A stretch of 64,000 bases of DNA, from the NCBI RefSeq assembly GCF_009730915.1, contig NC_052475.1, positions 23,993,016 through 24,057,015 of the forward strand, read 5' to 3'. The notes below the pieces were generated by a model, which saw nothing but the letters and a program-made list of their open reading frames with translations, had not been told where the DNA came from and made no database searches. The stretch comes from Dioscorea cayenensis subsp. rotundata (lineage: Eukaryota > Streptophyta > Magnoliopsida > Dioscoreales > Dioscoreaceae). Positions 41,454 through 53,700 of this stretch are shown here, piece by piece (the first letter of the stretch is position 1; every line of letters starts with the position of its first letter). Position numbers and translations under genes: made by a program.

Positions 41454-41790
41454 TTTTTTTTTTTTTGAATAAAATTGATAAACCACAAATTTATTATTAA
41501 AAAAAAGAAGAAACAAAAAGATAAAAATACTGAGTAAAGAAAAAAGCAAAACAAAAAACAAAGCCGACAGAATGATAAAAATAAAAAGCAATAAAATGGA
41601 TAAAGAGGAAGAAAGCGAGCTGAGCTGACGAAGTTCACCATCTGGAGCACAGTCAGGTCAAATTTCTGAAAGAGGCAGATTCTCCCGAGTCATGGTGTCT
41701 GCGATTTCACCAGTAGTGTCCGTGGATCTGGAGCTCAGGAAGTTAAGAGAATGCTTGATCTTCTGAGCAGCATCAGATGGTTCCTGCTGA
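41454..41790 (-). mobile_element. 5'-truncated LINE 3' end
   Basis: A 13-base T run at 41454-41466 is the poly(A) tail of a minus-strand element. Upstream of it on that strand lie a T-rich 3' UTR and a coding end reading QEPSDAAQKIKHSLNFLSSR and TMTRENLPLSEI, then a stop. The SLNFLSSR part parallels SLEFLEPR in the remnant at 23930-24600, suggesting one L1-like family. Confidence 0.6.
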
Positions 41791-41852
41791 AGATATATTT
41801 TACTGAATATATTATTTTAAATTTTAGAAAAACCACAACTATAATGTGGCCA

Positions 41853-41884
<32 letters not shown>

Positions 41885-42110
41885 AAGAACAGATTTATGT
41901 GACAATATTATATAATTATTTGACATTAAATATATAATATAATTTTTTTTATAAATATATATTTAAAAAGAAAGTCACAATAAATGCAGAGACACGGAGA
42001 TTGGCTCTACAAAGTCGTAGGGGAGAGCGCCTTCTTCTTTCGGTGGTTCAGGAGCGAGCTAACCAAACAAGTCTTGGTGGTGTTCTAGAGAGAGTGTGAG
42101 AAGAGAGAAG
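41791..42110. other. Promoter and leader of the CAR gene
   Basis: A TA tract at 41855-41878 and AT-rich sequence, then a GC-richer leader from about 41990. The LINE insertion lies only about 300 bp upstream of the start codon. Confidence 0.4.
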
Positions 42111-44562
42111 ATGGTGGAGCATTTGCTTGGATTACTGAGGGTGAAAGTGGTGAGAGGAGTCAACCTCGCCATCCGAGATTTGAGGAGTAGTGACCCTTAT
42201 GTTGTCCTTAGGATGGGCAAGCAGGTTTTGTGTTTCTTTTTTCTCTTATTTTTCATTTATTTTTCCCTGATTTGAGTGTTGTTGATTTTGTTTTGTTTTG
42301 TTTCAAGAGAAAGTTCTGTTCTTGTTGATCAAAATTGCAACTTTTTAAGAGCGAAGAGTGTTTGTTTCGATGGTTGGATTGAGAAATGGGGATTGATGGT
42401 GTCTGTGAGAGTTTTCATTTGGAATTTAATGTTTTTGAGAAAGTTGTTTGGTTTGTGTTGATAAAAGAGAAATTTTTATCACTAGGTTTGATCCATGTTC
42501 TGAGCCATTTATTTGTTATCAGATCAGTAAATTAGAAATCCAAGCTTAAAAAGTCTGGGAGCAAAATTGCTTTCGGTTGAGGGTTGTTATCTTTTGAAAG
42601 CTAGAGGAGATTGTTTGGTTGCTATCCGCTGTGGAAATGGACAGGCCTTTCTTTTAGGAAAGCACAAAGGGGAGTATTCTGATTTACTTTAAAAACCATA
42701 GTTTAATAGTCAATTGGCTTCAATTTGTTGGAAGAGATTCTAGAGAGTGCCTTTTTTGGTTTTTGGAATTGTTGGGAGATGCGTATTTATCAAAAGGTTT
42801 TGTCTTATACTTTAGAGTGCTTTTGCTCCTACTAGTGGTCAATGTCTAATGATAATGATCTAGTTAGCAATTCTGGAAGAGAGGAATGAACTTCTAAAGA
42901 CATAGCTTTATATGGCTGTTAACTTCGTCTTATGGAAGTATGGAACACATCAGAAGAAAAACCTCACTCCATTTTCGTGCATCTTTATAACTGATTTCGT
43001 CCCTTGTTATTGGTTTGCAGGATTATAGAAATAGTGTGTCTTGATGCTTTCTGCCAAGTAATGATTGAAATTTGATGACTTTCGTCCTGTTGGCCATTAT
43101 TTAGTTTTATTTTTCACATGTCTGTTTGGGAAGAGAATTTGAATGCTCATAGCTTGTACTGTAATTTATGATGCAAAAGATGGCTATGGTTTACCAAAAA
43201 ATTTGAGGGATGGATCATTCACAGTTTGATCACTTCAATATTTTGGCATGCCCTATGTGTTTCTGTCAAGCATTCGTAATTTGTAGTTTATATTTTATTG
43301 CCTTTGAACATCATATGTTTTTCATTTTTGTCCAATGACAATGTTTTTGGAATTTTATATTAAAAATGTCAAACCATGTAAAGCTCTTAGTTTTTTTATC
43401 CTTGTGTTTTTTCAAGGAAAAAAAATAAAGTAATGCATCAAGTGAGCATTGATGTGTTGGTTTTAGAAATGTTTTTCTAATTTTGTTTCATTCTCTCGGC
43501 CTGTGCTTCATCATTGACATGCTAAAACTCATTTATGATCTTGTTGCTGATGGAAATATGTTATATTCAATTTAACAGAAATTGAAGACTAAAGTTATCA
43601 GGAAGAATGTCAATCCAGAGTGGAATGAAGAGTTAACTCTCTCTGTGGAGGATTGTAGTCTTCCTGTCAGACTTGTAAGTATATGTTATTTCCTACCTAC
43701 ACGTTATTGTCATCTTTTCAATGATAATGAACATGCAATGCTCCTTTTTGCTGTAAGTGTGAATCAGATACTTAACCCTGCTGATGATTTTCCTTAAATG
43801 GGTTGATAATATATATTGGTTCATCAGCAGCTGTATGTTTGTGTCAGTGGTCAACCTTGATTTTGAAATAGTTGTATGCTTTTCTTTTAATTGAAGATAG
43901 CTGTCTCTGATTCACTTATCATGTAATGTTTCTTACATATGGCAGCACTTTCAATTTTTGTTTCATGCTCCTTGTTGTTGTAGTTCTTTATATCAATCAA
44001 ACTGACTAGATCTCTGATGCATTTCTGGTGCCATTTGGCATCATTCCCTTCAAGATGTATTAGATTATGCATTTGCATGATTTAGGTTGCATATAAGCTC
44101 AAACTGAACAATAGGAACATAAATTATAGCCATTGTTATCATATGCATTCATTTTATCAGCCCTCCTTTACTCATTTTGACTATGACTTGATTCTGCTCT
44201 CTCTTTTTACTTGTCTGATTAACATACCTGATCAAACAATTGTAGATAACTTCAATGTTTGGTTATCACAGGAAGTATATGATAAGGACACATTCAGCTT
44301 GGATGATCCCATGGGGAATGCTGAATTTGACATCCAGCCATTTGTGGAGGTTCTGAAGATGAATTTAGCAAATGTCCCAAATGGTACTGTTATCACAAAA
44401 GTATCACCAACCCGACAAAACTGCCTGGCTGAGGAGAGCCCCATCTACTGGTCTGACGGAAAGGTCATCCAAGACTTGGTCCTTCGACTCCGCAATGTGG
44501 AATGCGGTGAAATTGAACTTCAGCTACGTTGGGTTAACGTGCCTGGCTCCAAGGGTTTGTAG
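42111..44562 (+). CDS. C2-domain ABA-related (CAR) protein, 3 exons
   Basis: 166 aa from exons 42111-42224, 43579-43674 and 44272-44562, phase 0 throughout, stop TAG. A single C2 domain begins LLGLLRVKVVRGVNLAIRDL, then SSDPYVVLRMGKQ with the Ca-binding Asp, KLKTKVIRKNVNPEWNEELT, then EVYDKDTFSLDDPMG with further Asp ligands. The family-specific insert and end read RQNCLAEESPIYW, DLVLRLRNVECGEIELQL and PGSKGL. Such small C2 proteins bind membrane phospholipids with calcium and recruit PYR/PYL abscisic acid receptors to the plasma membrane. The size matches the family. The first intron is 1.35 kb. No defects seen. Confidence 0.93.
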
Positions 44563-45091
44563 GATATATTATCTGACACTGTTAGCCGGCAAGAATGGCC
44601 TTTTAGTTCCTCGGCCGCATATCCAATTTAATAGTACAATGGTTTGTTTGTAGTCCTCCTCCCCTGCGTCTGGTATATAAAACCTTAGCAAACGGTGATG
44701 GCAGTATTCTATATGAAACTTGAGTTATGATATAACTAGTTGTACATGTCTATATATCATACTATGATAAAATTTCTAGTTGTTTCTGGTTTGAAGTCTT
44801 TCCTTCTCAGTGTGCTTTATGTTGATGATGGATAGCATGGTGGCAGGAATTAATTATTCAGTACATGTGTTTTTATCCGGTAATACAGGATTTAAGCTCT
44901 AAACCCACAATTAAAAACTTATTATTACTACATCCAATAGAACTTGAATTTGAAATACTTGGAAATTCAACATTTTAATCTTTCTTAACCGGGGTTTGTG
45001 CATTAATGGAAAAGCAAATAATAAATATATCACTTTATTTAAAAAAAAATATAAAAATAAATACTGTTTTAGACAAAACTTATTATTACTA
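44563..45091. other. CAR 3' UTR and host DNA up to the retrotransposon border, with a 22-bp direct repeat
   Basis: The same 22 bases occur at 44914-44935 and 45075-45096, the second copy running into the retrotransposon fragment that starts at 45092. The 139 bases between them are AT-rich. Confidence 0.55.
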
Positions 45092-45324
45092 CATCCGCAG
45101 AAGTCGATGCCCGCCCAAATAACTCTCCAACACTCCTACTGGCAGCTCTACGGGGTGCCATTCTGCGAGGCAAACCCAATCAAAATTAGACAAAACTCTA
45201 AAAGTTTAACTAGCTCTTGAGAATGTAAAGCTAACACATAAGTCATCCTAGCAGTCTAAATCAGAAGGTCTATCAGGAATACTAGGATCAAGATTAACTG
45301 AGAACTCTCTGATACCACTAAATT
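45092..45324 (-). mobile_element. Truncated 5' internal piece (gag start, leader, PBS) outside the 3' LTR
   Basis: Bases 45092-45324 match 55275-55511, the leader and gag start of the main element, including the PBS-like CTCTGATACCA at 45307-45317. The piece lies on the outer side of the left LTR, where host DNA would be expected. Left of 45092 the similarity stops abruptly. Confidence 0.85.
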
Positions 45325-47633
45325 TGTCACGCCCGAACCCCGGCTCCCCGGGGCCCGGGCTGATCGACAAACGGCCACACACCCACCAGTCGAGGCCCAG
45401 GTAGGGCATGTAAGGCCTCAAAACCCTGTTCTCAACAAATCACAAAAAAAGTCTAACAGAGAGCAAAGGCTAGAAACAAGAATGGAGTTCAAAGACTAAA
45501 AAAGAAATAACTAAGTGTCTTTGCATGATTTGCTACAAATTTAATCAAATAAAAAAACTATGCCCACAACAAAGCGGGACTTATTACATGCTAAGAAGAT
45601 TGGCGGTGCTCCCAACGATCCTCGCTAAGCTATCCAGTCATCGACCTCTACTCCCGATCCGAAAGAAAAAAATAACAACAAAAATTTATGAGCTTGATGA
45701 CCCGATGAAGCACCCACTAAAAAAATATAGGGATCACTTATCAAAAAAATCATAATTTAATAATTTGCAAAAAAACCAACCATAAGTTTAATTCACTTAA
45801 CATAGATGTCAAAAATTAAGCATATAGGTCCCCCAAAACAACTATTGCCCAAAAACAAATCACAAAAATTCATATATTTACCCTCGGTGACCCGAGACAA
45901 AACAAAAAGTCATATTTTTTTACCCCGTGACCCGAGCCAAAAATTAACAAAGGCCGATATTCGCGACCGACGGCAGCGTGGGAAACTATAGTTTCTAGAA
46001 CAAAAATACGATGTCGACACGGTCGGGTGTTTAACCCCGATGTGAGGGTTATTGCAAAGTTAGTTGGGGACTAATTTCTATATCAAAGTACCTTGTTCAC
46101 AAAAGCGATGAATTAACAAAAATTCAAAAATAAGCAAAAGCACAAGAATACGATAACATGATCCCATTTTTTTGTCATATCAAAAATAAACCAATTAATA
46201 GAATCCATACATTAACAGATAATAAAAATAATAATATTTGTTAAACAAAAATTAAATAAAATACCCAAAATCAGTAGAATAGAAAATCTGAATTTAAATA
46301 AAGTTAACAATAATCTTTAAATATAGTATCTGAAATTCACAAGCTATACTGTCTGAATAAAACAAATGAAATACAACTTTGAAATTCAAAAGTTAACTAT
46401 AATTTAAACAAAGGAATAATAGTAAATAAAAAAAAAACAGGAATGATATGATCCTGATTGCAAACGTAGTATATATAATAATTAAAAATTTAAGAAAACC
46501 AACATTTAAATAATTTCCAGATCTCTTAGTTTAAACATATCTTTAATTCAAAAATTTAAATAATCATAAATCAAATACATGAAATTCAGATGGCAAATAA
46601 TCAGGATTTAAAATGAATTAACTGAAAATTCAAATACTTGAAATATTCAGGATTTGAGACATCTAGACATTTCAGATTCTACAGGATATCATTAATTTGA
46701 AGTTTTAAATATATTAAAAATAATTCCGAAAATACTGTTAATTAAATAAATATAATTTGAATAATGAACTGAAACCTATCTATCACAAAATAAATAAATA
46801 AATACTTATTTTCACAAATTTAGCTAGTGTCAAAGAACGTATATACATAGCATAATTTATATGTGGGATACTTACCTGATATTCGCTAAATCCACAAAAA
46901 TCCAAGTTGACTCCTACTTAACTCTCCACAAAAGAACCTATAGACATAAAATCAATTCAATAACCCTAACTTTACAAATTAACTAGGAGTCTTGGATTCC
47001 AAGTATAACACTTAATCTTATAAAGGATCAGAAAATAAATATCATTGGATACTATAAGACCTCAATCAAAACACTGCACATCCTAACCCAAACAGTACAG
47101 TGCATCAAGAAGAAAATTAAACTGCTAAAGCATTACTAATTAACCTTTGAAGGATAATATATATTCACACAATGGCATCCATAAATAACCAGGATAAAAC
47201 ATGGAGAAGTAAAGCTTGCCTGAATTCACTGAACCACTAGCAGAACTATAAAGAGAGAAACTTAAAAGAACATGAAGAACCTACAAGCAGAGAACATCTA
47301 ACATACAACACCAAACAAACACCCAACACTGCCAAACAAGACCACCACAAGGTATGCAATCGGATGATCGCCTAACCTTGTATTTGGAAGTCGCTTAGAT
47401 CCTCGTTTGACAATCGGGACTAGGAGAACCTCTCGATTACGCCACCACAACGCTAAAGAGACGATAGGGAGAAGACTGCGAAGTTATCCCTTTTTATTGA
47501 GATTTAAAAAAAAATCGCGCAGCCTAAAATATGGGTAGAAGGTTATGAAAGGATAAGATAAAACTTTTAAATGAAACTAATTAAATTAAATAAAAAAAAC
47601 AAAAAGATAATTTTAAAGAGAGTGGGGTCCACA
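45325..47633 (-). repeat. LTR of the Tekay-like element (3' LTR position)
   Basis: 2,309 bp, TGTCACGCCC at the left end and GGGGTCCACA at the right (TG...CA on both strands), nearly identical over AT-rich parts to 55512-57832. Differences cluster in short GC-rich spots. On its right side a polypurine tract marks it as the 3' LTR of the internal region 47634-55511. Confidence 0.92.
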
Positions 47634-47635
47634 AA

Positions 47636-47648
47636 CTCCTCCCTCCTT
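47636..47648 (-). other. Polypurine tract
   Basis: On the minus strand AAGGAGGGAGGAG directly precedes the LTR start (TTTGTGGACC), the expected position for priming plus-strand DNA synthesis. Confidence 0.8.
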
Positions 47649-47685
47649 AGAAGGAGTTTAGTCCTCTAAACTTGTACCTAAGGTA

Positions 47686-47759
47686 TCAAAAAAGATACGG
47701 ATATCTCCCTTTTATCTCAGACTCCAACTCCCAAGTTGCTTCACGCTCTGAATGATTGC
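47686..47759 (-). pseudogene. Chromodomain C-terminal end, cut off by the solo LTR
   Basis: On the minus strand this reads HSEREATWELESEIKGRYP and ends YLF then TGA (47686-47688). It continues VKVQWSN encoded at about 50745-50766, so the two halves of one chromodomain are separated by the solo LTR insertion. Confidence 0.8.
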
Positions 47760-50739
47760 TGTAATACCCTGAACCTTTGGATAATTACTGGAAAAATATA
47801 TTTAGGGTAATACTACGAGTCTTAGATGAGATTTTTGTACATAGTAATTTTGGTGAGAAACCCAAGTGGAAAGAATAAGGACCTAAGTGTAAAAGTTTTT
47901 AAAAGATTTTGGGTTAAAGAATAAATGAAAAGGATGGACATGAAATGTTTATGGAAACCGAGGACAGAAAGGTAAGATGGAAGGGATTTTTTTTAAAATG
48001 TTGTGTAATAACCTGGGGACCGTTGGGTAATTTGAAAGTATCTTTTGAGAATTATATTTCATAATTCAGGGATCATTGGTGAGTTTTTCAGGGACTGTTT
48101 TGTAAGAAAATATATTTTGAGGGAGTAAATGTGAATTTCGGCTGAATCATAAGATTGGAGAAAAATCTAGAATTGTTCATCTTCTTCTCCTTCATCCTTC
48201 CCATGCTACGATGAACTCGAGGAAAAAATTGAAAAAAATGAGAGAAATTAGAGGTTTTTTTAAAGAGAAAAAAACTTGGAGATCGTCGGAGGGAGCTCAT
48301 GGGAGGGATGACTTGAGCTTAGTAAGAGGCTTCCTTGTATTATTTTTTTGGCATGGATGTATGTATGCATGTATATATGTATATATTGGTTATTTGATGA
48401 ATAAAATGATAGATTTGAGTAGAAATAATCGTGGTTTTGTTGTTGATGGATGATGAATGGTTGAAGTTATTTGGAAAAAAATACTTGTATTTGTGATGAA
48501 TCTAGCTTGAATGGAGGATGAGATTTTTCGGTTTTCTTGTAGTAATTCTTGTAGCACGAGATTAAGGTTTAGTTTAGTTAATTAAGTTGATTATTATGAT
48601 GATTAAGGTGTTAATGATGATGGTTGGATTGGAATTGGTTGGGTTTAGCCAAAATTGATTTGGTTGAGTTGAATTGAATTGATTGAGTTGAGTTTGATTT
48701 GGTTTAACCAAAGTTTATTTAATTGAATTGGAATTGGGTTTGGATGAGAATTGAAGTGGTTGGGTTTAATTGAATTGATCAGTGCGGGTTTGATCAAATC
48801 AAGTTGAGTATGGTTGGACTTGAATGGTTTTGGTTGAATTAAATTGGTTGAGAGTTGATTTGGGTTTGGTTTTAGATGTTGGGCTAAAGGTTTGGGCTGA
48901 ACCAATTGGAAGAGAATTGGGTTCGGTTGAACCAAGCTGGTTCAACAGAATTTGTATAAAAATTAAGTTGGTTCAAGGCTAGTGGGTTTAATTAAACCTG
49001 GTTCAGTGAATTTGAGTTTGGTTCGAGTGGAATTGAGGTTGGTTCAGAATGGTGCAGCCCAAATTGAGTTGGCGTAAGTGCAGATTGGAGACCAATTTGA
49101 TTATGCGATGTCGAGGTTTGAACCGATTGGAGTGAGTGGGGCCCAATTAGAGAGTCGGTTATTGCTTTCATGTATTTTTACGTTTGGGTTCGATTATGTT
49201 TTTAGTTGTCATAATTGTTTATTTATTTTATTATGTTATCGCATGTAGGTGTTGATTAGGCTTGGGAGGGAGTTCAGGGTCTAGCAAGAAACCCAAGGAG
49301 ACAAGGTGAGTTAGTAGTGGCTATTATTTTTAAATAAATAAATTATTATTATTTTGAAATAATTGTTTAATGGCTAGTATTTTTGGAAATAAATGTTTAA
49401 AGTATTTCATTTTATCATGTTTAATTAGCGTATAAAGGTCGAAATATACTTATATTTATTTTTCCTACGATGTGCCATGATAACCCAGTATTGATACATC
49501 GAGTTTTTGTATAATTATACGTATTTGTGAATAGTAGAAATACATGTATATGTGATTTAATTATTCAATTCATGTATTTATTTTTGGATGGAGTACATAT
49601 CTGCTTTGATTTGGAATGATTTGTGAAATCATGTCGGCGTATTAAAAATGTTTTTACCGAGCAATATTTGTGGGCTGGTTTTCATTCACGGTATAGGAAT
49701 GGTATTATGGATCTTTCTTGGTATTATACGTTGTTATACTTTTTGGCATTGGCTTTGTGGAAAATAATGGTTATTTCAGTGATGTGAATGCTTGTCTCGG
49801 ATAAGGATCCCGTGATATGATTTATATCGATTGTATTATTCTTTGTATCTACTTGATGGTTTTGGGACGGTGACGGGCGGGCTAAGGCCCGACTCTGCGA
49901 TGAGTGGGTCCCCACGGGCCGACCCTTTAGAGGTGGCGTGATGGACCTGAGTATTGATTTCTACGAGGGTCGGTTCGGTGGGAGCGGAGAGCCACGACTC
50001 GATATTCGTCGAGTGGCAGGGGTCACGGCCGGTGAGCCGATGGGTCGGCGTTAAGGACATGAGTTCCTTGCGGCTCACGAACCTAGCCGCTGCCACGGCG
50101 AGGGTTTAGAGAGTTTTCTGAACCATGTTATGATGGGTGAGTGTTGGGTATTCTTTGTATTTTTGAATTTGAGATTTATGTTATTTTTTTGAATTGTGAT
50201 GAGGCGGGTCTCTCACAAAATTTGTGTTTTCTGAGAAAAATCAAATTGATCTTGATTTATGTTGAATTTATGTTTCAAAGAGATCTTTAAGGATTGTATT
50301 TTGCTAGAATTCTGGTATTTTGGAAAAGTTGGAAAATTATTTGAGCAGTTGGTATTTATATACTTTATATACATTGTATTTAAGTATTTAAAATTATTAA
50401 GCCACTACCGACCAACTGAATGTCTTTGTAAAGCTGCAGGAGAAGGACCCTAGATTGCTGTTCGACTATAGTGCTAGTCGGGGTTGAGTCAAAGATTGCG
50501 AGTGGGTCCCATATCTTTCTTTCTATTTATTGTTGTTGTGATCTTGTAGCGGTTGTACCCATAAATTTGAGTTATTGTATTCATGGTATTTATGTATTTG
50601 AACATCGTAGTTGGTGTAAAGTTGTAAATTGTGATTTGTAGGTCTGATTTTGTTTAAAACAGGGTGTCAGTTTCCAGTTAAAAGGGAATTTTAACTGATG
50701 GGTGCCACATTTACCTCAGTAGAAGGGGTGGGTGTGACA
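47760..50739 (+). mobile_element. Solo LTR (2,980 bp) nested in the chromodomain
   Basis: Starts TGTAATACCC and ends GGTGTGACA, flanked by perfect 5-bp duplications ATTGC at 47755-47759 and 50740-50744. It has no PBS, PPT or protein coding of a retroelement, so it is a solo LTR left after LTR-LTR recombination, or a very long LTR alone. The GGTGTGACA end resembles Tekay-type LTR ends and suggests plus orientation. Inside, 48600-49080 is a low-complexity stretch of GGTT/GATT-rich motifs and 49860-50110 is GC-rich. Confidence 0.9.
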
Positions 50740-50744
50740 ATTGC

Positions 50745-50994
50745 TCCATTGAACCTTGACATAAGAAATGACCCGGCTTCTCAATGTTTGCTCCTTAAAA
50801 TCCACAATCTTTATAGGTTGCTTCTCATACGTCAAATCATTGCTAAGCTCAAAGTCAGAAAATTGTATCACATGGTCAGGATTCGGAATGAACTTCTTCA
50901 GCATAGAAACATGGAACACATCATGTACCCGAGACAGTGAAGGTGGTAATGCAAGTCGATATGCCACCTCACCAATGCGTTCCAAAAATCTCAA
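50745..50994 (-). pseudogene. Integrase C-terminus and first part of the chromodomain
   Basis: Reads RFLERIGEVAYRLALPPSLS, RVHDVFHVSMLKKFIPNPDH and YVKVQWSN, the typical integrase tail plus the start of a plant chromodomain. The frame is then lost into the solo LTR. Confidence 0.85.
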
Positions 50995-50999
50995 AGCGG

Positions 51000-52259
51000 A
51001 CCGATAAACCCGAGTGTGAGCTTCCTTCTCACACCAAAACGAATAACTCCTTTAGTGGGAGCTACTCTTAAGAACACATGATCACCCACCTGGAACTCCA
51101 AGCTTCTTCTCCTATTATCTGCATAACTTTTACGCCTACTACGAGTGCTCGCATGAGGGCGATCTCCGATAAGAGCGAACTTTCTCCATCGTCAAGCTGC
51201 ACAATCTCGGCCCTAACAATTTACGTTCTCCCACATCATCCCAACAAATAGGGTGACCTACATCTCACGCCATCTGATTGCCTCATAAGGAGCCATTTGA
51301 ATGCTTGACTGATAACTGTTATTATAAGAAAACTCTATCAATGGCAAATGTCGATCCCAAGAAGGCCCAAAATCAAGCATACAAGCCCGAAGCATATCCT
51401 CCAGAATCTGAATTGTTCTCTCGGGTCGCCCATCGGTTTGCGGATGAAAAAGCGTCTTTGAGCGTCAATTTGGTTCCTAAGGCCTTATGTAGACTCCTCC
51501 GAGTGTGCCACGAACCGCGTATCCCGATCGAGACACAATAGTAGCAGGGAACACCATGAAGTCTCACCACCGATCAATGTACAACTCGACTAACTTCTCT
51601 AAAAGTCATGCCGATCCCCGACGGCCAGAAGTGAGCGAGACTTGGTCGACTCGTCCACCACCACCCACACACTGTCAAAGCCTTTGCTGGTTCGAGGAAA
51701 CCCAGACACAAAATCCATAGCAATGTTCTCCCACTTCCACTCGGGGAATGGGAAGAGGGTCTGAAGTCCGCGGCCTCGATGCTCCACCTTGACTGCTGAC
51801 GAGGTCAAGCAGCGTCTCCTGACGTGCGACATCTCTCTTCATGTTGATCCACCAAAAGATATCCTTCAAATCCTTGTACATTTTGGTGCTTCCGGGGATC
51901 TGCTCTGAGTAGCTGGTATAATGAGCTTCCTCCATGATTTCCTTTTTCAATTCTGAATTATTTGGAACACAAATCCGATCACCGAATCTTACTGAGCCAT
52001 CTTCATGAATTCTAAACTGAACTTGGGTGCCCCTTTCCACTTCTTGCCGAATCTTCTGCAGATAACCATCCACTTCTTGTGTTGCTTTAATCCTCTCAGA
52101 TAGAGTAGGTCTCACCACTAAACCTGCCAAATACACGTCGGTGTCCTTTAACACCACTTGTAGGTCCATTCGTCTCAAATCCTCCAAGATAGGCTTCTGG
52201 GAGGTGATTAATGTAGCAACGCTCTTGAAAGATTTCCTACTAAGGGCATCGGCTACCAC
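51000..52259 (-). pseudogene. Integrase region, several frame breaks
   Basis: Starts at VADALSRKS (end of RNase H) and continues with a zinc-finger-like region EAHYTSYSEQIPGSTKMYKD and WWINMKRDVA. The catalytic core has WENIAMDFVSGFPRTSKGFD with the first Asp. Later core parts, including the block before the catalytic Glu, are spread over different frames between 51280 and 51570 (KALGTKLTLK is readable). The integrase is not functional as written. Confidence 0.8.
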
Positions 52260-53700
52260 ATTTGCCTTTCCGGGGATGATAGGCGATGGTCGAAATCATA
52301 GTCTTTCAATAACTCCAACCATCTCCTCCGTCTCATATTCAGCTCATACGTGTGAAAAATGTATTTAAGGCTCTTGTGATCCGTAAACACCTCACAAGTC
52401 TCCCCATACAAGTAATGCCTCCATATCTTCAGGGCAAAAAAATCACCGCAGCTAACTCCAGATCATGAGTGGGATAGTTCACCTCAAATGGTTTCAACTG
52501 TCTAGAAGCATAAGCCACCACATGACCATTCTGCATCAATACACACCCAAGACCAGTTTTACAAGCATCACTATAAATGGTAAACCCTTCACCAGGAGAT
52601 GGAAGTGTGAGAATAGGTGCAGACACCAACCGGTGTTTCAACTCTTGGAAACTTTGTTCACACTGATCTGACCACTGAAAACTTGCTCCTTTCCTGGTGA
52701 GTTTGGTCAATGGTGCCGCCAACACTGAAAACCCTTCCACAAACCGTCTATAATAACCGGCTAGCCCCAGGAAACTGCGAATCTCTGCCACATTCGTAGG
52801 TCTCTTCCACTCAACAACAGCTTCTATCTTCTTGGGATCAACAGAAATCCCATCCTTAGTTATCACATGACCAAGGAAAGCTACCCTGTCCAACCAGAAC
52901 TCACACTTAGAGAATTTCGCAAACAGTTTCTTCTCTCTCAAGATGCCTAGCACAATCCTCAAGTGCTCTTCATGCTCTTCCCGACTCTTCGAATATACCA
53001 GAATATCATCAATAAAAACCACTACGAACCTATCCAAGAAAGGTTTAAATGTTCTATTCATCAAATCCATAAAAACAGCCGGGGCATTCGTCAACCCGAA
53101 AGGCATTACAAGAAACTCATAATGCCCATAACGAGTCCGAAATGCAGACTTCGACACATCCCCTGCCTTGATCTTCAGCTGGTGATATCCTGACCTGAGA
53201 TCAATTTTTGAAAACACCTGAGAACCCTGCAATTGATCAAAAAGGTCATCGATCCGAGGCAATGGATATCGATTCTTTACTGTCACCTTGTTCAACTCTC
53301 GGTAGTCGATGCATAATCGCATACTGCCATCCTTCTTCTTCACGAACAAAACTGGAGCGCCCCACGGAGAAACACTGGGGCGAATAAAACCCTTCTCAAG
53401 TAGTTCCTCAAGTTGCTTCTTTAACTCCTTAAGTTCTGCAGGTGCCATCCTGTAAGGAGCCTTAGATATGTGGCTCGCTCCCGGAATCAAATCAATACCA
53501 AAAATCCACTTCTGCATGCGGTGGCAAGCCGGGGAAGATCCTCGAGGAAAAAAACATCGAGAAAACTCTCTGACCACCTGAATATCCTCTAACACTGGCC
53601 CTTCTGATTCAACTTCCACCAATGTTGCAAGAAACCCCGAGCACCCACCCAAGAGTAATTTCCGAGCTTGTAAAGCGGAAATCACACGAGGCGGTGACAC
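52260..53700 (-). CDS. Reverse transcriptase and RNase H of the gypsy element
   Basis: An open frame from 53700 to 52429 carries the [59 protein letters not shown] and the catalytic FIDDILVYS, then [17 protein letters not shown] and [11 protein letters not shown]. RNase H follows ([38 protein letters not shown]). The frame breaks at a run of seven A at 52435-52442 (plus strand) and resumes as [20 protein letters not shown]. The expected frame is restored if the run is shorter. Confidence 0.92.

Noticed and set aside
48645-48935. 96-codon Asn/Pro/Gln-rich minus-strand ORF
   Set aside because: A product of the low-complexity repeat inside the solo LTR, not a gene.
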